A stretch of DNA of 64,000 nucleotides, from assembly GCA_949987705.1 (NCBI GenBank), contig OX465282.1:92554070-92618069 (forward strand), read 5' to 3'. A model generated the notes under the pieces. It was not told the origin of the DNA. It saw only the letters and a program-made list of their open reading frames with translations, and made no database searches. Both the position numbers and the translations under genes were made by a program. The stretch comes from Thereva unica (lineage: Eukaryota > Arthropoda > Insecta > Diptera > Therevidae). Position 1 is the first letter of the stretch. The number at the start of each line of letters is the position of its first letter. Of the stretch, positions 43,663 through 55,276 are shown piece after piece.

Positions 43663-45525
43663 TGTTACGGCGCACAGCCGTAATAATATAATTGTTAAAT
43701 ATTTTTATAAATTTATATTCTTCCAAACTGAAGAATCCACAATATTTACCTTTTTCTTGAATTCAGCTTTCTGTAATGTTTAGAAAAAAAGGTCGCGGAA
43801 TCAAAGATGAAAAATGGTTTAAAATACTTATATTCTCTCCTATAAATTACATATCTAATTATTTCTAAATTACTCTATTTTACTTTACTTTCTATTCAAA
43901 TTAAGTTAGATTCTTAACTTTTTAACAATTAACAATTTAAATCTTGTTGATTGCTGCTTCTATTTATCTGCAAGTAAATTCATTAATAAATCATTCAAAT
44001 ATTCATTCTCAATGCCCCTTTTACCTTTATTTTTTGTTCATTCTAAATTCTTTTATCAAGATATAATTAGGTCACTGCCGCGCCGGTGGCTCCCAGTTGC
44101 TGCAGTTGACCAATATTTCTCTGGTTAAAATGTTTACTGTGCTTCTATCGTAACCGACTTAGATCTGTACGACCTTGCGGTGTTCGGTGCACACAGGAGA
44201 ATTGTTGATTTATTCGTAGTCTTTTAGTTGCATTTGCAACTCGTAATTGTCGAATTATTTCCTAAATCTTTATGATTGTGTTTACGCATATGCAAACCCT
44301 CCGTTTTCTACTTTAAGATGATTCAATTTACTCCTTTCCTTTTTGTTTTTACTCTCAACAAAATTGGAGTTTAATTATGTGCTATTTAGCAACTTTTACT
44401 CAACCTGCTGGTTGGCTAAGCTAAAAAAATATTTTTTTTTTTTTTCTTGTTTTTTAGTCGAGATTCGACTTTACAAGCTCCTGTGGTTTGGAACTTTATT
44501 GAATAATTATAGCTTTACGCCGAATTATATTTTAAATTGAGTTCCTCCAACAGAGACTCCTAACCAGTAAGTCTCTGATCGAGGATTAACATCTACAGTC
44601 GATATTCGACTTATAGAAAAAAGACCGCTAAGCAGTGTATTTAAATTAAATTCTTTAACAGAGATTCCTAAAACAGTAAATCTCTGCTAGATGTTTCAAT
44701 AACTACAGTCGATATTCGACTTAACAAAAACCTCCACCAACGATTTGGTTCCCACACGACTATGTTGTTAGTATTTTTATTATTTGATACACCTAACAAG
44801 TAATTGTCGGTAAAAACCCGACAATTATCTACGCCCTAAAATGAGGTTGTTAATTTATTAAATTCTGTCGACATGCGACATCCGCCACCAATATTTATGT
44901 ATGCTTTAAATTGTGGTTTTTTAATTTATTAATTTTGTCGACATGCGACATCTGCCACCAATATTTAATAAAATTTTTAATAAATTTTTCTAAGCTTAGC
45001 TAACCTATTTTAAATTGCCGGTAAAGACCCTGACAATATCTAATTCCCTGATATAAAATACGCTTGGATAGTCTTTCTGACGAATTCGTCTGATCGACTG
45101 ATCAAGTTTCCTACGCGCAGAAACTTTTATTCTTCGTCTTCTATCGAAGTGAAAGATGGCGCTTGGTGGAGCTTTTTCACCACGGCGCGATCACTTTGCA
45201 GTGGTTTCAATTTATACCAATTTCATAATTAAAGCTTTCATTAAAGCTTTTTGTTTATATTTACTGGGTGACAGGTAAGTGGTTGTTTATTTCTTATAGT
45301 TTTTCTATTTTGATTTATTTTATTTATTTTTAGGAAGGAAGCGGACAGGAATTTTGGATTATGATACAGGTAATTTTTTTTGTGATCATTTTCTATTTAA
45401 TATTTGCATTTTAGCCTGAGTTTACGATTCTTTTGGGCCTGGTCGTGGTAGGCGTCTGTCAGGTTTGTTTTTGTCTGTTTTGGATTTATAATTTATTTTA
45501 ATATTTTTATTTTCAGGCCAAAACA
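43663..45525 (-). repeat. BEL LTR 1 (3' LTR, 1863 bp)
   Basis: It runs from TGTTACGGCGCACAGCCGTA to CAGGCCAAAACA (TG...CA). In the parts compared it is identical to LTR 3 except for one or two bases in an A/T run near 44430. It includes a duplicated block, 'cagagactcctaa-cagtaa-tctctg' followed by 'acagtcgatattcgac', at 44549-44612 and 44659-44720. Confidence 0.92.
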
Positions 45526-45535
45526 TTCTCCCCCC
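45526..45535 (-). other. BEL polypurine tract, copy 1
   Basis: The minus strand has GGGGGGAGAA directly before the LTR (TGTTTTGG). The second copy (55034-55044) has one more G. Confidence 0.85.
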
Positions 45536-45767
45536 GTTGATGCGTCTCATCAAAAAATTAACTTTTCTTTGATTTTACGTTTATATTTCACTATGTATAA
45601 AATTCTATGTATACCCTTACTCTAATTTAGTCTATCTATAAAATTCAATGTGTAAGCTTATCTAAGTAACATAATATAAAAATTCAATGTATGTGCTTAA
45701 TCTACCTTTAATTCATATTATCTATATTTCTTTATTTTTATATTTTATATTTAATTATTTATTATAT

Positions 45768-46595
45768 TTAATTAGGTGTACTATTGTTATTCCGGTCCCG
45801 CCGGTTGTTATTTTTGCGGTTAGGATTCCTGGCTTTATAGGCTGACCAGATCTTTTTCCCACTTTCTGACAATCTCAGCCTTACCTGGTGTGTATCACCT
45901 ATGTACACCGTATATCGTCTTCGCTGTTTCTCCTGTATTTTCTTTAACGGTATGGATTGTAACTGCTGGTACGTTAAGTAAAAGAGAACTCCTTCCGTGG
46001 TGACTTGATGGTACATTTTTTCCTCTAAGCATGTTGGTGGTGGTCTACATAAGTCGTCTACGATCGCTGAGGCTGGTTCCGGAATTATGGGACTATCGGC
46101 TTCTATTAGTGGTGACTCCTCTTCCACTATCAGCGGGTTCTCTATTTGTGGTTGTGCTGCTTCATCTAGTGGCTCCATTTCCCCTATGTCGCCAATGATT
46201 TCCATATCTTCACCTACATCCTCATCGAAAGGGAGGTTTTTCCCTGGCGTGTTGGGGATCTCTTGTATTTCAGCCGATGGACCTGGAGACCTAATCTCCC
46301 ACATGTCGCTGAAATCTTCATATTTCTCGGTAGCTAGTTCTTCATATTTCTCGGTAGCTAATTCTTCTAAGTTTTTGCCGGGAGTTATGGGGATATCTTG
46401 CTCTCTAGCTTCTTCCTCTAAGATGTTTTTTCCAGGAGTAGTGGGTATCTCTATCGTTCTAGATGGCGACCCTGCTGGTGACTTTACATCTAGGACGTCA
46501 GGCGAAACCTCATCAATTAGCCGAATCAGCTCCTCATCACTCAATGAGCAGGTATCCATTATTTGGTCCCAAGATTCTTTAAAATTCGCCTCCAT
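45768..46595 (-). CDS. Unrecognised accessory ORF of the BEL element, copy 1
   Basis: The ATG at 46595 starts 111 bases after the gag-pol stop and opens a 275-residue frame. It is in the same register as pol but separated from it by stops. I see no signal peptide or membrane segment, so it is not env-like. Residues 1-190 are acidic and carry three copies of an I-P-x-T-P-G-K-N motif (50-57, 68-75, 113-120) and a tandem ELATEKYE pair (78-93). The C-terminal third has predicted helical/strand segments (EGVLFYLTYQQLQSIPLKKI) and a basic, Asn-rich tail (RNPNRKNNNRRDRNNN, 256-271) that could bind nucleic acid or act as a nuclear signal. Its function is unknown. The frame is open and identical in both copies. 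Confidence 0.75.
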   Translation of the reverse strand: MEANFKESWDQIMDTCSLSDEELIRLIDEVSPDVLDVKSPAGSPSRTIEIPTTPGKNILEEEAREQDIPITPGKNLEELATEKYEELATEKYEDFSDMWEIRSPGPSAEIQEIPNTPGKNLPFDEDVGEDMEIIGDIGEMEPLDEAAQPQIENPLIVEEESPLIEADSPIIPEPASAIVDDLCRPPPTCLEEKMYHQVTTEGVLFYLTYQQLQSIPLKKIQEKQRRRYTVYIGDTHQVRLRLSESGKKIWSAYKARNPNRKNNNRRDRNNNSTPN

Positions 46596-46706
46596 TATTT
46601 ATTAATATTAATGTTATTATCTCTGAAAAGGAATTAAACTTACTGTATTATTAATAGATATATAAATGGACTACACGAACATCATCAACACATAAATACT
46701 GCACCA

Positions 46707-49700
46707 TCATGCGGACAATGGACACAATTTTTGTATCGGCCTTTTTATGATTGTGCTGGAAGTCCGTACAGTTATCACCCTCACCTGGTTATCGGATCCT
46801 GGGTGTATTTCGTGTACCACCCCGAGTGGCCATTGTGCTGGTGGGCGATTATCGTCCATAATGATAACTACCTGGCCTATTTTGAGGTTTGGTTGTTGTA
46901 ATAACCATTTGTTTCGTTTTTGGAGTTCTAATAAATATTCCTGTGACCATTGAGTCCAAAATCGTTGTAAAAGTTGCTGTACATGTTTCCAACGATCTAA
47001 GTATGGTATGTTGTCCTTGGATGTTACTTCTGGTACTGCCTTGAGATTTCTTCCTACCAAAAAATGTCCAGGAGTAAGTATCTCTAGGTTTGATGGATCG
47101 GCCGACAACTGGCATAGCGGTCGGGAATTCAGGCAGGCTTCTATTTGAACGAGTAATGTGGTTAGTTCTTCGAAGGTAAGTATTCTGTCATTATTAATGC
47201 GTCTCAGGTGATGTTTAATGCTTTTAACACCGGCCTCCCATAAGCCTCCGAAGTGTGGAGTTATTGGTGGGTTAAAGTGCCATTGTATGTTCAGATTGGC
47301 AAGTTCATCAGCGGCCTGCGCGGTGGCATCATTCAGGGCCTGCTTCATCTGAGACTGTAATTGTTTATTAGCTCCTACGAAGTTTGTTCCGTTGTCTGAA
47401 TAAATATTCCGACATAATCCTCGCCGTCCGATAAACCTCCTCAATGCTGCTATGAAAGCTTCAGTAGTCATGTCTGATGCTACCTCTATATGAATTGCTT
47501 TCGTACACATGCATATAAAGATACAGAAGTATCCTTTATATACTTTTGATCCCTTATGTTTGGACATTTTTAGTTCTATGGGCCCGGCGTAGTCTACCCC
47601 TACGTTTTCGAATGGGTTGGCTGGCGTGATCCTTGCGCTTGGTAATCTTCCCATTATTTGAGATGGTGCTGTAGCTCTATATCGAATGCATGTCACACAT
47701 TTATAAATTCTCTCCTTTACGGCTAGCATCCCGTTCGTAATCCAATATTGGTTCCTAATTGTGTTTAATACTAGTTGTGCTCCCCCGTGGAGCGTTGTCT
47801 TATGGAAATGATCAATAATAAGATTGGTGACGTGATGATGCCTTTGTAAGATGATAGGGTGTTTAGTGTCGTAGCTTAGATTTGCATTTTGTAGTCTGCC
47901 TCCTACTCTTATTGTACCATCTTCTGCCATAAATGGGTATAGTTTGGCTAATTGGCTAGATTTGTGGATCGTTTTGATGTTACTTAATTGTACGCATTCT
48001 TTGGGGAACATTTGTTTCTGGGCTAATTGGATTAGTTTCGTCCTTGCCCATTCGATTTCTTTCGCTAATAGCTGCGCGTTGCACCGCTCTTTCTTCCTTC
48101 GACTATTGTGTATAAATCGATAGCAGTACGCCATAACTCGCAGTGTTTTTGTTAGCGAGGAGAACTTCATCCACCATTCAGTGATGATTGGTTGGTTTGT
48201 CATCAGGGTTTTGGTGGTTGTCTTGGCTTCAAGTTCTGTTTTCAGGTCTTCCAGAGATTCTTTTGGCCATTTATCCTCTGGTTTCCGCAACCAGGTAGGA
48301 CCCTGCCACCAAATTGAGGCTGATTGCAATTTTGCTGGCATTACTCCTCTTGACGGTAAGTCCGCTGGGTTTTCCTTGGTGGAGACATAGTGCCAGGATG
48401 TGCTATCAGCATTTTCACTGATCTCCACTATTCGATTGGCTACAAATGTCTTCCACTTATTAGGCATGCCTTTTAACCACGCTAGAACGACTTTGGAGTC
48501 AGTCCAACATTTGCTTTGGATATCTTGGAGATGCATGTCGATCTTGATTTGCCGGATTAGTTTACTGAGAAGTACTGCTCCACATAATTCCAATCGCGGC
48601 AAAGACATTGGTTTGATGGGAGCCACTTTCGTTCTTGCCATCAACAATGTCGTTTCAATGGTTTCATCCTCCAAAACGGTTCTGATGTACACCACGGCTG
48701 CGTAAGCTCGTACGGATGCGTCGCAAAATCCGATTAGTTGACACCTCTTGTTTCCGGTGCTTGTTTTCAACCATCTCGGTATTCGGAGATTTTGAATGTA
48801 GGGAAGTTGTTCCTTGAACTGGGTCCATTCTTGTTGGATTTCTTGATCCACTGGATCATCCCATTGGTACCCGTTCATCCATAATTTCTGCATGATTAAC
48901 TTGGCAATAACTATACATGGGGCGATCCAGCCTAGCGGATCGTATAGTTTAGCCACCTCAGACAAAATTCTTCTTTTTGTCTGGGCTAGTTGCGTGAACT
49001 CAGAATCCCTTATCGCGTATGAGAAGTAATCTTTGACTGGGTGCCAATAAATACCCAGTGCTTTGATTTGATTATCTTCCTTTACTTGGAGCGGCAGTTG
49101 TAATTCGCGATCTGCCGCTGGAATTGTCTCTAGTAGCGATTCGTGGTTAGCCACCCATTTTCTTAGATGAAACCCCCCAGATCTCAATAGATCAATTAAT
49201 TCCCTTTGAAGCTCTAATGCCTCTGGCAGTGTGTCTGCCCCAGTAAGTAGGTCATCCACATAAAAGTCCGTAAAAACCTTTCTGGCTGCCTTTGGCCATT
49301 GTTTTATTTCGTCAGTGGCTAGCCTTTGTAAAGTTTTTATGGCTAAGTATGGTGCCGCTGTCGTGCCGAAGGTGACGGTTTGTAACTCATATTCTTGTAC
49401 TGGTTCTTTAGGATTTTCTCTCCATAAAATCGTTTGATATTTTCTGTCTGAAGGACTTACAGATATCATTCTGTACATTTTTTCGATATCAGCCGTTACC
49501 GCGTATTTGTACTGTCTCCAATTTAATAAAGTAGCAAATAATTTAGGTTGTAATGTTGGTCCGTTCAACATCTGCTCATTTAAGCTTTTTTTATTCGAGG
49601 TTTTAGCTGAAGCATCAAATACCACCCTCACCTTTGTCGTAGTGCTCTCCTTGACTACGGCATGATGCGGCATGTAATACCTGTGGGGTGTTTGCCCTGT

Positions 49701-51998
49701 GGTTACTTTCATGTGCCCTAAATCAATGTACTCCCTCAAACATTGTGTGTAGGCTTCGCGTAGCTCTACATTCTGAGACAATTTTCTTTCCATTTGGACT
49801 AGCCTAGACATTGCTTGTCCTCTAGATTCACCTAGATCGGGTGGGCTACCGCCCACGAACGGTATGCTAACTTCATAGTGACCATTTGGATGGCGTTTTG
49901 TGTGGTCCTCATAGTGCTTCTCACACATTTCTTCCTCAACTGTTAGACGTCGTCCGGTGTCCAACTCTTCCCATTCCCAAAACTTCTTCATTTGACTATT
50001 TAACTCTTGCAAAGTATCCGTCTGCTGAAGGGTAAATGCGGATAAGTTCGATTGACTTCGCTTATGTACACGTGTAGCTGCTTTGCCAAATATTATCCAA
50101 CCTAAGCTGGTGTTCTGGGCGACGGGCGATTGGTTAACTCCCTTGCGTAGACCATTTTGTATGATATCTGCGTACACGTCCACACCTAATAATACATCGA
50201 TTCGACCTGGTTCGGTGTAATTTGGGTCAGCCAACTCTAGGCCGTCAATGTGTGACCAGTTTTGCCATGCAATTCTTTTCGGTGGGAATACATTAGTGAT
50301 GTTTTTGATGACATAGGCCTGCAACGTGCGCTCAAACTTAGGGTCTATGGTGGACAGCAATGAAACGCACGCTATCTTAGTTGATGTTGCCACTGGAACG
50401 GATGCTATACCGGTCACCTCTAACGCAGCTGGTATGGTATCCGCTTGTAAGGATTGATATGCCGTTTCGGTTATGAACGAGCTCTGCGATCCAGGATCGA
50501 TTAGCGCTCGCAGAGTCAGATGAGTTCCTTTCTCATCCTTAATTTTTACCAATGCTGTCGCTAGCATTGATTGCGTGTTATTCCTGCTATAATTGCAGTT
50601 GGTAACAGTTTGATTCTTGGGATTCTCCTCTTTCTTATCTACTTTTCCCTGACAACTTCCCTCTTGTGTGGATCCATCATGCAACAACACATGATGCTTT
50701 TTTCCACATTGGGGACACCTATTGCTGCTGGTGCATGTTGCATTTGGATGTGACCTCAGGCAGTTATCACACACCCTATTTTCTGTCAGCCATCTCCGTC
50801 TCGCGTTCATGTCCAAACTCTTGAATGTTTGGCATTGAGATAGGAAATGTTGTTGTCTGCACATTAGACAGTGAACGTTCCTGGCTTTCAACTTTCTATA
50901 ATCCCCCTTGTTATTATTTACAAACCCTCTTTGTTGATACCTTTCTTTATTTTCTCGCCAACAATTATCTCTGCCTTGTTTATCAACATTGTGTTGGCTT
51001 ATATGATAACTCGCAGTTCGATTCCGATCCTTGCCACCCTTTCTAACTTCTCGATTTGATATATTTTGATTAATATCTTTGGTGGCTTCTAAACTGCGAT
51101 ACCTTTCTTCCATAAATTTGCTTAAATCTGCTAACGACGGCAAATCGTCCGATTTAGCAATCAACTGTTCCCAAAGATTTCGTGTTTTATCCGGCAATCT
51201 TTGTGCCGTTGCATAAACAAATATGGGATCCCAGTTGGTAATATCGACCTTAAGGACTTGTAAGCCATGCTTAACGCGATGCAGTTCATCTAACACTGCT
51301 CTTATGTCTTTATAAGACTCATTTTTAATCTTCGATTGATTAAATAATAATTTAAATTGGGCGTATATTAATAGCCTCCGCTTGTTGTAGCGTTTGCATA
51401 ATAATTCCCATGCTGGCGCATAATTTTCTGACGTCATATCAAACGCGTCTAAGTCTCTTCGAGCTTCCCCTGTGAGACTGTTTTTTAAATAATGAAGTTT
51501 ATCGACTGCTGTCAGTCGTTCTTCACTGTGTATCAATGATACGAAACGATCATGGAAAGTCCTCCATGAAGTATATTGGCCATCGAACTTTGGAATTTCA
51601 ATGGTCGGAAGTTTTACAATGGCCTTGGGTGCGCTTGTTTGCTCACTAACTTGAACCTTTTGTTTCGATTCTTCAGCTTTCTGAGCAATGCATGCCTCTA
51701 GCGCATCTTGCAAGTCACCCATGAATTCTGAGTATGATTCCTCAAATTCCTGAAACTGAGTGCCTTGTACGTACCGAATTACTTCATCCCGGACACTTTC
51801 GTCTTTGATGCTAGTAACATCGGCTGCACCTAATTCTAGGTAATTACTCTCAAACCTCTCCCATATTATTTTAATAGTTTCGATCTTCCCTTTTATATAA
51901 CCTGCCGTTCTTCTATGCTTGGAAGTCTTATTATAGTTGGAGATTGTCTGCCTTAGCTGTGTCTCCAACGTGCCTTGCATTTTTAATGTAGTTTTCAT
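46707..51998 (-). CDS. BEL/Pao gag-pol polyprotein, copy 1 (intact)
   Basis: A single 1763-residue frame holds gag and pol together, as usual for BEL/Pao. Order: N-terminal helical gag and DUF1759-like domain (PTIEIPKFDGQYTSW near 131-145), cysteine-rich zinc region (about 377-440), aspartic protease (LIDPGSQSSF near 499-508), reverse transcriptase (VVFDASAK near 792; catalytic YVDD at 913-916), RNase H-like region (FCDASVRAYAAVVY near 1091-1104), integrase zinc domain (HHH...C..C, about 1387-1437), integrase triad at about D1469, D1535 and E1588 (HFGGLWEAGVKSIK), and a C-terminal domain near 1690-1760 as in the family. The start at 51998 lies 124 bases from the primer site. No break is seen. 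Confidence 0.93.
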   Translation of the reverse strand: MKTTLKMQGTLETQLRQTISNYNKTSKHRRTAGYIKGKIETIKIIWERFESNYLELGAADVTSIKDESVRDEVIRYVQGTQFQEFEESYSEFMGDLQDALEACIAQKAEESKQKVQVSEQTSAPKAIVKLPTIEIPKFDGQYTSWRTFHDRFVSLIHSEERLTAVDKLHYLKNSLTGEARRDLDAFDMTSENYAPAWELLCKRYNKRRLLIYAQFKLLFNQSKIKNESYKDIRAVLDELHRVKHGLQVLKVDITNWDPIFVYATAQRLPDKTRNLWEQLIAKSDDLPSLADLSKFMEERYRSLEATKDINQNISNREVRKGGKDRNRTASYHISQHNVDKQGRDNCWRENKERYQQRGFVNNNKGDYRKLKARNVHCLMCRQQHFLSQCQTFKSLDMNARRRWLTENRVCDNCLRSHPNATCTSSNRCPQCGKKHHVLLHDGSTQEGSCQGKVDKKEENPKNQTVTNCNYSRNNTQSMLATALVKIKDEKGTHLTLRALIDPGSQSSFITETAYQSLQADTIPAALEVTGIASVPVATSTKIACVSLLSTIDPKFERTLQAYVIKNITNVFPPKRIAWQNWSHIDGLELADPNYTEPGRIDVLLGVDVYADIIQNGLRKGVNQSPVAQNTSLGWIIFGKAATRVHKRSQSNLSAFTLQQTDTLQELNSQMKKFWEWEELDTGRRLTVEEEMCEKHYEDHTKRHPNGHYEVSIPFVGGSPPDLGESRGQAMSRLVQMERKLSQNVELREAYTQCLREYIDLGHMKVTTGQTPHRYYMPHHAVVKESTTTKVRVVFDASAKTSNKKSLNEQMLNGPTLQPKLFATLLNWRQYKYAVTADIEKMYRMISVSPSDRKYQTILWRENPKEPVQEYELQTVTFGTTAAPYLAIKTLQRLATDEIKQWPKAARKVFTDFYVDDLLTGADTLPEALELQRELIDLLRSGGFHLRKWVANHESLLETIPAADRELQLPLQVKEDNQIKALGIYWHPVKDYFSYAIRDSEFTQLAQTKRRILSEVAKLYDPLGWIAPCIVIAKLIMQKLWMNGYQWDDPVDQEIQQEWTQFKEQLPYIQNLRIPRWLKTSTGNKRCQLIGFCDASVRAYAAVVYIRTVLEDETIETTLLMARTKVAPIKPMSLPRLELCGAVLLSKLIRQIKIDMHLQDIQSKCWTDSKVVLAWLKGMPNKWKTFVANRIVEISENADSTSWHYVSTKENPADLPSRGVMPAKLQSASIWWQGPTWLRKPEDKWPKESLEDLKTELEAKTTTKTLMTNQPIITEWWMKFSSLTKTLRVMAYCYRFIHNSRRKKERCNAQLLAKEIEWARTKLIQLAQKQMFPKECVQLSNIKTIHKSSQLAKLYPFMAEDGTIRVGGRLQNANLSYDTKHPIILQRHHHVTNLIIDHFHKTTLHGGAQLVLNTIRNQYWITNGMLAVKERIYKCVTCIRYRATAPSQIMGRLPSARITPANPFENVGVDYAGPIELKMSKHKGSKVYKGYFCIFICMCTKAIHIEVASDMTTEAFIAALRRFIGRRGLCRNIYSDNGTNFVGANKQLQSQMKQALNDATAQAADELANLNIQWHFNPPITPHFGGLWEAGVKSIKHHLRRINNDRILTFEELTTLLVQIEACLNSRPLCQLSADPSNLEILTPGHFLVGRNLKAVPEVTSKDNIPYLDRWKHVQQLLQRFWTQWSQEYLLELQKRNKWLLQQPNLKIGQVVIIMDDNRPPAQWPLGVVHEIHPGSDNQVRVITVRTSSTIIKRPIQKLCPLSA

Positions 51999-52122
51999 TT
52001 TGTCGTTAATTGAACTACAACTACTAAACCAAAATAATCCCGAAAATACTTAAACGTTTGAATGATTTACTAATTTTTATCTAATTGTGAATTTATAGGA
52101 TATAACTATTTGACCATTTTTA

Positions 52123-52139
52123 TCCGGCTCGAAGGACCA
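52123..52139 (-). other. BEL primer binding site, copy 1 (tRNA-Tyr type)
   Basis: The plus-strand bases TCCGGCTCGAAGGACCA equal the 3' end of insect tRNA-Tyr including CCA, as known from its acceptor stem (CCUUCGA/UCGAAGG). One base separates it from LTR 2. Confidence 0.8.
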
Positions 52140-52140
52140 A

Positions 52141-55033
52141 TGTTACGGCGCACAGCCGTAATAATATAATTGTTAAATATTTTTATAAATTTATATTCTT
52201 CCAAACTGAAGAATCCACAATATTTACCTTTTTCTTGAATTCAGCTTTCTGTAATGTTTAGAAAAAAAGGTCGCGGAATCAAAGATGAAAAATGGTTTAA
52301 AATACTTATATTCTCTCCTATAAATTACATATCTAATTATTTCTAAATTACTCTATTTTACTTTACTTTCTATTCAAATTAAGTTAGATTCTTAACTTTT
52401 TAACAATTAACAATTTAAATCTTGTTGATTGCTGCTTCTATTTATCTGCAAGTAAATTCATTAATAAATCATTCAAATATTCATTCTCAATGCCCCTTTT
52501 ACCTTTATTTTTTGTTCATTCTAAATTCTTTTATCAAGATATAATTAGGTCACTGCCGCGCCGGTGGCTCCCAGTTGCTGCAGTTGACCAATATTTCTCT
52601 GGTTAAAATGTTTACTGTGCTTCTATCGTAACCGACTTAGATCTGTACGACCTTGCGGTGTTCGGTGCACACAGGAGAATTGTTGATTTATTCGTAGTCT
52701 TTTAGTTGCATTTGCAACTCGTAATTGTCGAATTATTTCCTAAATCTTTATGATTGTGTTTACGCATATGCAAACCCTCCGTTTTCTACTTTAAGATGAT
52801 TCAATTTACTCCTTTCCTTTTTGTTTTTACTCTCAACAAAATTGGAGTTTAATTATGTGCTATTTAGCAACTTTTACTCAACCTGCTGGTTGGCTAAGCT
52901 AAAAAAATATTTTTTTTTTTTTTTCTTGTTTTTTAGTCGAGATTCGACTTTACAAGCTCCTGTGGTTTGGAACTTTATTGAATAATTATAGCTTTACGCC
53001 GAATTATATTTTAAATTGAGTTCCTCCAACAGAGACTCCTAACCAGTAAGTCTCTGATCGAGGATTAACATCTACAGTCGATATTCGACTTATAGAAAAA
53101 AGACCGCTAAGCAGTGTATTTAAATTAAATTCTTTAACAGAGATTCCTAAAACAGTAAATCTCTGCTAGATGTTTCAATAACTACAGTCGATATTCGACT
53201 TAACAAAAACCTCCACCAACGATTTGGTTCCCACACGACTATGTTGTTAGTATTTTTATTATTTGATACACCTAACAAGTAATTGTCGGTAAAAACCCGA
53301 CAATTATCTACGCCCTAAAATGAGGTTGTTAATTTATTAAATTCTGTCGACATGCGACATCCGCCACCAATATTTATGTATGCTTTAAATTGTGGTTTTT
53401 TAATTTATTAATTTTGTCGACATGCGACATCTGCCACCAATATTTAATAAAATTTTTAATAAATTTTTCTAAGCTTAGCTAACCTATTTTAAATTGCCGG
53501 TAAAGACCCTGACAATATCTAATTCCCTGATATAAAATACGCTTGGATAGTCTTTCTGACGAATTCGTCTGATCGACTGATCAAGTTTCCTACGCGCAGA
53601 AACTTTTATTCTTCGTCTTCTATCGAAGTGAAAGATGGCGCTTGGTGGAGCTTTTTCACCACGGCGCGATCACTTTGCAGTGGTTTCAATTTATACCAAT
53701 TTCATAATTAAAGCTTTCATTAAAGCTTTTTGTTTATATTTACTGGGTGACAGGTAAGTGGTTGTTTATTTCTTATAGTTTTTCTATTTTGATTTATTTT
53801 ATTTATTTTTAGGAAGGAAGCGGACAGGAATTTTGGATTATGATACAGGTAATTTTTTTTGTGATCATTTTCTATTTAATATTTGCATTTTAGCCTGAGT
53901 TTACGATTCTTTTGGGCCTGGTCGTGGTAGGCGTCTGTCAGGTTTTTTTTTTTCTTGTTTTTTAGTCGAGATTCGACTTTACAAGCTCCTGTGGTTTGGA
54001 ACTTTATTGAATAATTATAGCTTTACGCCGAATTATATTTTAAATTGAGTTCCTCCAACAGAGACTCCTAACCAGTAAGTCTCTGATCGAGGATTAACAT
54101 CTACAGTCGATATTCGACTTATAGAAAAAAGACCGCTAAGCAGTGTATTTAAATTAAATTCTTTAACAGAGATTCCTAAAACAGTAAATCTCTGCTAGAT
54201 GTTTCAATAACTACAGTCGATATTCGACTTAACAAAAACCTCCACCAACGATTTGGTTCCCACACGACTATGTTGTTAGTATTTTTATTATTTGATACAC
54301 CTAACAAGTAATTGACGGTAAAAACCCGACAATTATCTACGCCCTAAAATGAGGTTGTTAATTTATTAAATTCTGTCGACATGCGACATCCGCCACCAAT
54401 ATTTATGTATGCTTTAAATTGTGGTTTTTTAATTTATTAATTTTGTCGACATGCGACATCTGCCACCAATATTTAATAAAATTTTTAATAAATTTTTCTA
54501 AGCTTAGCTAACCTATTTTAAATTGCCGGTAAAGACCCTGACAATATCTAATTCCCTGATATAAAATACGCTTGGATAGTCTTTCTGACGAATTCGTCTG
54601 ATCGACTGATCAAGTTTCCTACGCGCAGAAACTTTTATTCTTCGTCTTCTATCGAAGTGAAAGATGGCGCTTGGTGGAGCTTTTTCACCACGGCGCGATC
54701 ACTTTGCAGTGGTTTCAATTTATACCAATTTCATAATTAAAGCTTTCATTAAAGCTTTTTGTTTATATTTACTGGGTGACAGGTAAGTGGTTGTTTATTT
54801 CTTATAGTTTTTCTATTTTGATTTATTTTATTTATTTTTAGGAAGGAAGCGGACAGGAATTTTGGATTATGATACAGGTAATTTTTTTTGTGATCATTTT
54901 CTATTTAATATTTGCATTTTAGCCTGAGTTTACGATTCTTTTGGGCCTGGTCGTGGTAGGCGTCTGTCAGGTTTGTTTTTGTCTGTTTTGGATTTATAAT
55001 TTATTTTAATATTTTTATTTTCAGGCCAAAACA
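52141..55033 (-). repeat. BEL LTR 2 (middle, 2893 bp, with duplication)
   Basis: It has the same ends as LTR 1 and 3 but is 1030 bp longer. The extra length is a direct tandem copy of the segment from the T tract near 52914 to CAGG at 53942. It serves as 5' LTR for copy 1 and 3' LTR for copy 2. Confidence 0.92.
53943..54971 (-). repeat. 1029-bp tandem duplication in LTR 2
   Basis: The text at 52914-53942 is repeated, differing by one base near 54315 (GACGG instead of GTCGG). The junction lies in a run of T after CTGTCAGG, so slippage or recombination at short T homology is likely. Neither outer LTR has it. Confidence 0.92.
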
Positions 55034-55276
55034 TTCTCCCCCCCGTTGATGCGTCTCATCAAAAAATTAACTTTTCTTTGATTTTACGTTTATATTTCAC
55101 TATGTATAAAATTCTATGTATACCCTTACTCTAATTTAGTCTATCTATAAAATTCAATGTGTAAGCTTATCTAAGTAACATAATATAAAAATTCAATGTA
55201 TGTGCTTAATCTACCTTTAATTCATATTATCTATATTTCTTTATTTTTATATTTTATATTTAATTATTTATTATAT

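Noticed and set aside
46087..46605. Plus-strand 172-residue frame opposite the BEL accessory ORF (and its copy at 55596-56114)
   Set aside because: It is Ser-rich because it is the antisense of an acidic Glu-rich frame, and it has no other support.
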